Part shown: piece by piece, positions 6,709 to 11,307 of the stretch
How positions within the stretch are numbered: position 1 is the stretch's first letter
Layout: each line of letters begins with the position of its first letter
Assembly: GCA_945872015.1 (NCBI GenBank)
Contig: CAMBYJ010000033.1
Coordinates: forward strand, 1 to 11,307
From: Chitinophaga pinensis
Lineage (GTDB): Bacteria; Bacteroidota; Bacteroidia; AKYH767-A; OLB10
Length of the DNA stretch: 11,307 nt
Reading direction: 5' to 3'
Made by a program: the position numbers and the translations under genes
The notes under the pieces: generated by a model
Database searches by the model: none
What the model was told of the DNA's origin: nothing
What the model saw: the letters and a program-made list of their open reading frames with translations, nothing else

Positions 6709-8387
6709 TGAAGAAAATAAACTTAGTCTTGTTTGCCCTGTTATTCATAGCAAACTTCGTTAATGCACAAACGTTACAGGTGTCGCCTTCCCAATTAGTT
6801 TTTGGAAGTGTTGATGAATTATCGGTAGATAGTCAACAGGTATTGCTGACTAACAACAACGCATACACGGTAAAGGTGTATGATTATCTTTTTACGAAAG
6901 TATATGGTGCAGCGGCTTTTTCGGTTAACCCGCAACAATATTCGTTAGCGCCTGGTGCAACTGTTGGAGTCTGGGTTCGCTTTTATCCTTCGCATAATAT
7001 CAACCACAATTGTGAAATGATTATTAGAACTGACGGACCAAAAGGTGACGCACGTGTCGATTTAAGAGGACAAGGTCGTTATTCGAATGCCTATTATGAT
7101 ACGACGGAAAGCCTTTCGGAAGAAAGTTTAAAGCAGGCCTTGAAAGTTATAACAGGGCAAGGTTATCGTTCGCTTGGTTATTCACCACCATTCCCTGCTC
7201 CTGCTCCATGTGCACGCGATACCATGTTTATGTTAATCGATAATCAGGCGACTAACGGACAAGGAGCTACGCAAAACACAATCGAGTGCGTTTATACTGG
7301 AAGACAAATTGTTGGTTACGTTGATAGAGTACAATGTCAGAATACGGCTGATCCATATTATAACTTTAACACAGAACACACCTTTCCACAAAGTTTGTTT
7401 TCTTCGTTGGAGCCGATGCGATCGGATATGTATCATTTATATCCCACGGATGAATCAGCAAATAACAAGCGATCAAATTATCCTTTTGGAGTTGTAAACA
7501 ATCCAACATGGAGCGTTGGCGGTAGTAAGTTTGATCAGAATACAAACATATTTGAACCACGTGATGTACACAAAGGAGCAGTTGCACGTGCCATGTTTTA
7601 CTTTGTCACTCGCTATCAGAATTACAATAGTTATTTAGATAGTCAAGAACAAATTTTACGTCAGTGGCATAAAACATTTTTACCTTCTCAGTCAGAGCGA
7701 AGTAGATGTAATGACATTTATACCTACCAGAAAAATAGAAATCCGTTTATCGATTATCCACAATTTCTAGATCGTATCAATTCTATTTCAAATATTTCTG
7801 TGGCTCCATCAAACAATACCTTTCTTTTACCTGAGGACACCATCAATTATGGATTAATAAATAGTAGCGTTCCGAATGTTTATCGTTTCTGGATTGTGAA
7901 TGATGGTAATCAAGTTATTACTGTTTCAGGACTTACACTCACGCCCAATAACAAACTAACATATGTAAATAACTCAGGAGTGAATGCGACAATTCAACCT
8001 GGCGAGTCTGCAGCTATTGATGTTGAATTGAACAACGCAACACTTGGAAGTTTTTCAGGCAACATGAATTTTATCTTGAATGGTATTTCATTAAATACCA
8101 CTGTACAGGTTCCTATCCGTGCATATGTATCTGTTACCGGTGTTAACGAAAATGAAGGTGTAACAAATAGTATCTATCCTAATCCTGTGAATGATGAGAT
8201 TTATTTTACTAAGCCTCTGACTAATGCATCATTTATAATTTTCGATGTAAGCGGAAAACAACTTCAAGTGAATAACTCATTTAACGGAAATACGATAGCA
8301 GGCCTATCAAACTATCCGAACGGAAAGTATTTTATAACCGTAACGGAGAACAAAACCACAAGCAACTATTCATTCATTAAAAAATAA
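6708..8387 (+). CDS. Secreted endonuclease I family nuclease with T9SS C-terminal sorting domain
   Basis: A 559-residue exported protein. Residues 1-20 are a signal peptide (MKKINLVLFALLFIANFVNA, cut before Gln21). Residues about 22-125 are an Ig-like choice-of-anchor (ASPM/SPD-2/Hydin-type) domain with LQVSPSQLVFGSV and ending LRGQG. Residues about 135-360 are an endonuclease I (EndA/Vvn-type) domain: NTEHTFPQS with Glu223 and His224, SDMYHLYPTD, NNKRSNYPFG with Asn252/253 and Arg255, FEPRDVHKGAVAR with Glu283 and Lys289, then NRNPFIDYPQFLDRI. The His, Asn and Glu positions fit the beta-beta-alpha metal site that cuts DNA or RNA non-specifically. A second Ig-like domain spans about 365-475, and residues about 486-559 are a Por-secretion tail (SIYPNPVNDEIYF, late NGKYFITV). 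It would be exported by Sec then T9SS and released or surface-attached, probably for nutrient nucleic acid degradation. Its ATG overlaps the metG stop, implying coupling. Confidence 0.93.
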   Translation: MKKINLVLFALLFIANFVNAQTLQVSPSQLVFGSVDELSVDSQQVLLTNNNAYTVKVYDYLFTKVYGAAAFSVNPQQYSLAPGATVGVWVRFYPSHNINHNCEMIIRTDGPKGDARVDLRGQGRYSNAYYDTTESLSEESLKQALKVITGQGYRSLGYSPPFPAPAPCARDTMFMLIDNQATNGQGATQNTIECVYTGRQIVGYVDRVQCQNTADPYYNFNTEHTFPQSLFSSLEPMRSDMYHLYPTDESANNKRSNYPFGVVNNPTWSVGGSKFDQNTNIFEPRDVHKGAVARAMFYFVTRYQNYNSYLDSQEQILRQWHKTFLPSQSERSRCNDIYTYQKNRNPFIDYPQFLDRINSISNISVAPSNNTFLLPEDTINYGLINSSVPNVYRFWIVNDGNQVITVSGLTLTPNNKLTYVNNSGVNATIQPGESAAIDVELNNATLGSFSGNMNFILNGISLNTTVQVPIRAYVSVTGVNENEGVTNSIYPNPVNDEIYFTKPLTNASFIIFDVSGKQLQVNNSFNGNTIAGLSNYPNGKYFITVTENKTTSNYSFIKK

Positions 8388-8391
8388 TACT

Positions 8392-8787
8392 ATGTCTGAC
8401 TTTCACCAAATCATGAATGCAGTAAAAGAATTTCATACTTCTTTTGGTATTGATCATAAATCAGAACCTACAGCTACATTAGACGAAAAAACAATCAACC
8501 TGCGCCATCGATTAATGGCTGAGGAAAATGATGAATATTTAGAGGCTGCAAAAAACAACGACTTAGTACAGGTTGCAGATGCTTTAGGCGACAAGCTTTA
8601 TATTTTGTGTGGAACTATTATTTCTCACGGATTACAGCATAAGATTGTGGAAGTTTTCGAGGAGATTCATCGTTCTAATATGAGTAAGTTGGATGCAGAT
8701 GGAAAACCAATTTATAGAGAGGATGGAAAGGTGATGAAAAGTGAATTGTATTTTTTGCCAAATATTGAAAGTGTTTTAGAAAAGTAA
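8392..8787 (+). CDS. MazG/PRA-PH-like nucleotide pyrophosphohydrolase
   Basis: A 131-residue member of the all-alpha NTP pyrophosphatase superfamily, close to proteins annotated as phosphoribosyl-ATP pyrophosphohydrolase-like. These use Mg2+ to release pyrophosphate from (d)NTPs or related substrates, often as house-cleaning enzymes. Seen: helix RHRLMAEENDEYLEA with Glu44, Glu45 and Glu48 (EExxE), followed by VADALGDKLYILCGT with Asp63 and Asp67 (the D..xD half of the metal site). The C-terminal stretch HRSNMSKLDADGKPIYREDGKVMKSELYFLPN is typical of this subgroup and probably helps bind substrate. No his operon genes are nearby, so a role in histidine synthesis is not supported. The start is 4 bp after the endonuclease stop, so it probably shares the metG transcript. 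The substrate is unknown. Confidence 0.88.
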   Translation: MSDFHQIMNAVKEFHTSFGIDHKSEPTATLDEKTINLRHRLMAEENDEYLEAAKNNDLVQVADALGDKLYILCGTIISHGLQHKIVEVFEEIHRSNMSKLDADGKPIYREDGKVMKSELYFLPNIESVLEK

Positions 8788-8920
8788 AAATTGCTCGATT
8801 AAACTATCTTTTAAAGTTAAAACGATACTTTATTTTTCATATTAAAAGGATTATTAGTAATTTAGAGCCTGTAATAATAGCCCCCTATAATCATGCAAGG
8901 GTGCACAAAATTAATAACAC

Positions 8921-9496
8921 ATGAAAAAGACATTATTTATTGCAAGCTTATGCTTGATAACCACATTGGGATATTCTCAAACTAGTCCAACAGATAATTC
9001 TGCACCAAAGAAAGAGGAAAATGTATTGCAACCAATTGTGCAAAAGAAAACGGAAGTAGCTTCCCCTTCTGATAAAAAAGCTAAACAAAATAAAACTAAG
9101 GTAAAGGCTACTGTACCAAAGGGAGAGCAACTTAAGAAATCAAAAGCGATATCTATGCAATTGATTCAATCTTTATCAAAGTCAGAGAGCACCTTAATTA
9201 GTAAGGATGTTTTAAACGAAGCAATGAAGATGATTACTGAAGGTAATGATATAGAAGCGTTGTTTACTGTTTTTCGTATTGTAATGAAAGCTACTCCTGA
9301 TCAAGCTTATAAATCAAATAACGCTGAAGCGGGTCGCCAAATGACAGGAGAATTTACGCTTGATGTTGATTATCCAGCATTCAATAGTTTAATTATGAAA
9401 TGGGAAATGTTGTTAAAGCCAGAATGTTTCGATGCTGCATGGAAGACCAACGAAGCCAAGTGGAAAAAAGATATTCAAGCAACAAGTAAAAAATAA
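8921..9496 (+). CDS. Exported lysine-rich protein of unknown function
   Basis: I do not recognise this 191-residue protein. Seen: a clear signal peptide, MKKTLFIASLCLITTLGYS, with likely cleavage before Gln20. A low-complexity, Lys/Pro/Ser/Thr-rich and probably disordered segment covers about 21-72 (NSAPKKEENV, DKKAKQNKTKVKA). A predicted alpha-helical region from about 73 follows (KSKAISMQLIQSLSKSESTLISKDVLNEAMKMI and similar). It ends with a Trp-containing stretch, MKWEMLLKPECFDAAWKTNEAKWKKD. There is no lipobox cysteine after the signal and no T9SS tail, so a periplasmic location is the simplest guess. It has one Cys in the mature part. A 133-bp spacer precedes it and a strong terminator follows, so it is probably a single-gene transcript. 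The ATG at 8921 is set by the signal peptide. Confidence 0.8.
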   Translation: MKKTLFIASLCLITTLGYSQTSPTDNSAPKKEENVLQPIVQKKTEVASPSDKKAKQNKTKVKATVPKGEQLKKSKAISMQLIQSLSKSESTLISKDVLNEAMKMITEGNDIEALFTVFRIVMKATPDQAYKSNNAEAGRQMTGEFTLDVDYPAFNSLIMKWEMLLKPECFDAAWKTNEAKWKKDIQATSKK

Positions 9497-9502
9497 AGAA
9501 CT

Positions 9503-9533
9503 AAAAACCCTGATGATGAGTCAGGGTTTTTTT
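9503..9533 (+). terminator. Rho-independent terminator after the exported lysine-rich protein gene
   Basis: The inverted repeat AAAACCCTGA / TCAGGGTTTT has a 7-nt loop (TGATGAG, 9514-9520) and a stem of 10-11 bp including A-T pairs. It is followed directly by a run of seven or more T. It begins 7 bp after the stop codon at 9494-9496 and isolates the upstream gene from the tRNA. Confidence 0.9.
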
Positions 9534-9590
9534 GTGAATATTAATTGCTAATACTTCTGAAATTAAGAACCGTCCAACATTGCTAATTTT

Positions 9591-9598
9591 TATATTTG
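9591..9598 (+). promoter_or_regulatory. Putative -7 promoter element for tRNA-Arg
   Basis: TATATTTG is an exact match to the Bacteroidota TAnnTTTG -7 consensus. It ends 15 bp before the mature tRNA 5' end, so transcription would start about 9604, leaving a short 5' leader. No convincing -33 box is seen at the right spacing. The position between a strong terminator and a tRNA supports it. Confidence 0.55.
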
Positions 9599-9613
9599 CA
9601 AAACGTTTAGAAT

Positions 9614-9688
9614 GGTCCCGTAGTTCAACGGATAGAATAGGAGTTTCCTAAACTCTAGATAGCAGTTCGATTCTGCTCGGGACTACCA
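9614..9688 (+). tRNA. tRNA-Arg (anticodon CCU)
   Basis: The 75-nt cloverleaf folds by eye. The acceptor stem is GGTCCCG (9614-9620) with CGGGACT (9678-9684), including one G-U pair at the end. The D arm is GTTC/GAAT with an 8-nt loop. The anticodon stem is GGAGT/ACTCT with loop TTCCTAA. The T arm is AGCAG/CTGCT with loop TTCGATT. The discriminator is A (9685) and CCA is genome-encoded (9686-9688). The anticodon CCT at 9647-9649 reads the arginine codon AGG. No obvious terminator lies before xseA, 39 bp downstream. Confidence 0.96.
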
Positions 9689-9706
9689 TTCTGTCGACAC
9701 AATATT

Positions 9707-9721
9707 GAAAAACTGTTTTTC
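9707..9721. repeat. Short perfect inverted repeat between tRNA-Arg and xseA
   Basis: GAAAAAC (9707-9713) and GTTTTTC (9715-9721) are reverse complements around a single T. The centre is too small for a good RNA hairpin and no GC-rich stem with a T-tract follows, so this is not a standard terminator. It could be a protein-binding site or chance in AT-rich DNA. It lies just 6 bp before the xseA ATG. Confidence 0.35.
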
Positions 9722-9727
9722 GCATTA

Positions 9728-11104
9728 ATGGAAAAAAACTGTATTCGCCTTTCTGATCTTGCTAAAGAAATTTCAGAAGTTTTTCGAAAGAATTTTTCGA
9801 TGGAGCGTTATTGGGTTTCAGCAGAAATTCTCGGACTTAAAATAAACAAGGGCCATTGTTATTTGCAGTTAGGAGAAAAAGACGAGAAAAGTACGCAACC
9901 TAAGGCAGAGTTTAAAGCAATGATATGGTCGAGCAACTTTAACTTTATACACTCACGTTTTATTGCCGAAACTGGAAACGAGCTTCAGGAAAATATGGAG
10001 ATTCTTTGTAAAGTAGAAGTACAGTTTCATGAGCGCTTTGGAATGAGCCTTATTGTCCATGATGTAGATGCAGCCTATACCTTAGGAAAAATGGCCATCG
10101 AACGTAAAAAAACTGTCGATAAGCTAAAGCAAGAAGGCGTCTATTATTTAAACAAACAACTTGCACTACCATTCGTTATTCAGAATATTGCAGTCATATC
10201 ATCAGCAGATGCAGATGGCTTCAAAGATTTTACAACGAAGCTGAATGAGAATAAATTCGGATTTATTTTTAATACCAAATTGTTTCCTTCACTCATGCAA
10301 GGTGACAATGCACCACGAGATATTATTGCAGCGCTAAATGTTATAAAACAACATGCCTGCTTTGATTTTTTAGATGCTTTGGTAATTGTAAGAGGTGGCG
10401 GACAAACATCTAGCTTGAGTTGTTACAACGATTATTTACTGGCAAACGAAGTTGCTAATTTCCCTTTGCCTGTTTTAACGGGTATCGGACATACAGCAGA
10501 TGTTTCTGTAGTAGATGAAGTGGCGAACCTGAATTTAATAACACCTACAGCAGTAGCTGATTTTATTATTCTACATGCAAATACGTTTAAAGAGCAAATA
10601 GATTATTTACGAGATGGTATTCATGCCTATGCAAATCTTTGTATCGAATCAGAGGAAGAAACCGTTGCTGATTTAATGAATGCGATCGTTTCTCTTGTAA
10701 ATGAAACAATGAATGATGAGAAGTTGTTTTTCGATAATCTTGCCTCTGTAATTAAACAAACCGTTAATCAAGAATTAGTAAGTGAAAACAGTAAGCTCAT
10801 TTATGCAAAAGATAAAATACGTTTTTTATCAGAAAGTATAACTATGAAAGAATTAAACCAGCTTACCTTTGATGCAAGTTTGCTAAAGAATAAAGTTGGA
10901 AATGTAATCAAGCAAGAAGAAGGCTATTTAATAAATGCACAGCAAAAGAGTTTAATTTTAGATCCAATAAATATTTTAAAAAGAGGATTCAGTTATACAC
11001 TCTATAATAATAAACCTGTTTTTGATGCCAATGAAGTACCTTTGGATAGTGAAATAGAAACTGTGTTTTTTAAAGGAACAATAAAAAGTAAAAAAATTAA
11101 ATAA
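9728..11104 (+). CDS. xseA: Exodeoxyribonuclease VII large subunit
   Basis: A 458-residue large, catalytic subunit of exonuclease VII, which degrades single-stranded DNA from both ends in DNA repair and processing. Seen: an N-terminal OB-fold domain, about 5-115 (LSDLAKEISEVFRKNFSMERYWVSAEI, GHCYLQL). The catalytic domain from about 135 has IAVISSADADGFKDF (Asp167 probably matching the family's metal-site Asp), VRGGGQTSSL at 221-230 with Arg222, and GIGHTADVSVVDEVA at 252-266 with His255 and Asp258. A long coiled-coil region spans about 285-415, where small subunits bind in the family. The C-terminal segment DPINILKRGFSYTLYNNKPV is the usual small beta domain. Length is normal. The small-subunit gene follows after 4 bp. 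The ATG at 9728 puts the OB domain at the usual position. The tRNA-Arg gene ends 39 bp upstream, so read-through from it is possible. Confidence 0.96.
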   Translation: MEKNCIRLSDLAKEISEVFRKNFSMERYWVSAEILGLKINKGHCYLQLGEKDEKSTQPKAEFKAMIWSSNFNFIHSRFIAETGNELQENMEILCKVEVQFHERFGMSLIVHDVDAAYTLGKMAIERKKTVDKLKQEGVYYLNKQLALPFVIQNIAVISSADADGFKDFTTKLNENKFGFIFNTKLFPSLMQGDNAPRDIIAALNVIKQHACFDFLDALVIVRGGGQTSSLSCYNDYLLANEVANFPLPVLTGIGHTADVSVVDEVANLNLITPTAVADFIILHANTFKEQIDYLRDGIHAYANLCIESEEETVADLMNAIVSLVNETMNDEKLFFDNLASVIKQTVNQELVSENSKLIYAKDKIRFLSESITMKELNQLTFDASLLKNKVGNVIKQEEGYLINAQQKSLILDPINILKRGFSYTLYNNKPVFDANEVPLDSEIETVFFKGTIKSKKIK

Positions 11105-11108
11105 TACC

Positions 11109-11306
11109 ATGGCAGAGAAAATCACTTACGATAAAGCTAAGGAAGAGCTTGAAAAAATATTAGAAGAACTGGAGAGTGGCGAAGTAGGAATCGATCAACT
11201 TGCTAAACTTGTAAAGCGCGCTAACGAACTTATCAAGTTTTGTAAGGATAAATTAAAAGCAACAGACGAAGAAGTAAAAACTATTCTTGAATCATTCGAA
11301 GATTAA
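11109..11306 (+). CDS. xseB: Exodeoxyribonuclease VII small subunit
   Basis: A 65-residue small subunit of exonuclease VII. Several copies bind the coiled coil of XseA to form the active enzyme. Seen: the family opening TYDKAKEELEKILEELESGEVGIDQL (about 6-31), in which the LE.I...LE.G...+L pattern is diagnostic. A second helix follows, VKRANELIKFCKDKL, with a short acidic tail EEVKTILESFED. Length matches the family (60-80 residues). It starts 4 bp after xseA and is complete, with TAA at 11304-11306, one base before the window edge. Confidence 0.95.
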   Translation: MAEKITYDKAKEELEKILEELESGEVGIDQLAKLVKRANELIKFCKDKLKATDEEVKTILESFED

Positions 11307-11307
11307 T

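Noticed and set aside
8788..8920. Possible regulatory element in the spacer before the exported lysine-rich protein (CCCT...AGGG and the GTGCAC palindrome)
   Set aside because: The stem is only 4 bp and the palindrome 6 bp in AT-rich DNA; no riboswitch, terminator or exact promoter consensus could be supported.
9614..9688. tRNA as an integration (att) site for a mobile element
   Set aside because: No repeat of the tRNA 3' end appears elsewhere in the window, no integrase is seen, and the downstream genes are housekeeping (xseAB).
9692..9699. Perfect 8-bp palindrome TGTCGACA just after the tRNA
   Set aside because: It is a single short palindrome with no second copy or supporting context; expected by chance at this scale.

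Overview
The window looks like a chromosomal housekeeping segment from a member of the Bacteroidota. Evidence: the DNA is AT-rich; starts lack obvious Shine-Dalgarno sequences; two -7 promoter boxes of the Bacteroidota form TAnnTTTG precede metG and a tRNA gene; one exported enzyme carries a C-terminal type IX secretion (T9SS) sorting domain; and the MetRS has the KISTS form of the KMSKS loop. I cannot place it below phylum. There are no signs of phage, insertion sequence, CRISPR or defence island.

Layout. (1) 2-436 (+): 3' end of an NTF2/SnoaL-like gene cut by the window edge. (2) 449-4479 (-): a run of five genes read right to left: S66 LD-carboxypeptidase, yraN, an RsuA/RluB-type rRNA pseudouridine synthase with a very long repetitive N-terminus, a small monooxygenase-like (ABM fold) protein, and a PaiA-like GNAT acetyltransferase. 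Spacings are a 17-bp overlap, then 50, 51 and 5 bp. (3) 4480-4608: divergent promoter region. (4) 4609-8787 (+): metG, a secreted endonuclease I with a T9SS tail (start overlaps the metG stop by 1 nt), and a MazG/PRA-PH-like nucleotide pyrophosphohydrolase 4 bp further on; a probable three-gene transcript. (5) 8788-8920: short AT-rich spacer with no recognisable element, then a small exported lysine-rich protein of unknown function ending in a strong intrinsic terminator. (6) 9614-9688: tRNA-Arg(CCU) with encoded CCA. (7) 9728-11306: xseA and xseB, the two subunits of exonuclease VII, 4 bp apart.

The genes mostly serve translation (metG, tRNA-Arg, rRNA pseudouridylation), cell-wall recycling (LD-carboxypeptidase) and DNA processing (exonuclease VII, YraN), with one exported nuclease. 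The two most unusual signals are inside genes. The pseudouridine synthase carries about 20 copies of a 12-residue, 36-bp charged/aromatic repeat with visible higher-order duplications. MetG carries a GC-richer 24-bp tandem repeat in the linker before its C-terminal tRNA-binding domain, which looks like an in-frame insertion of a short interspersed element. I found no convincing new multi-gene system.
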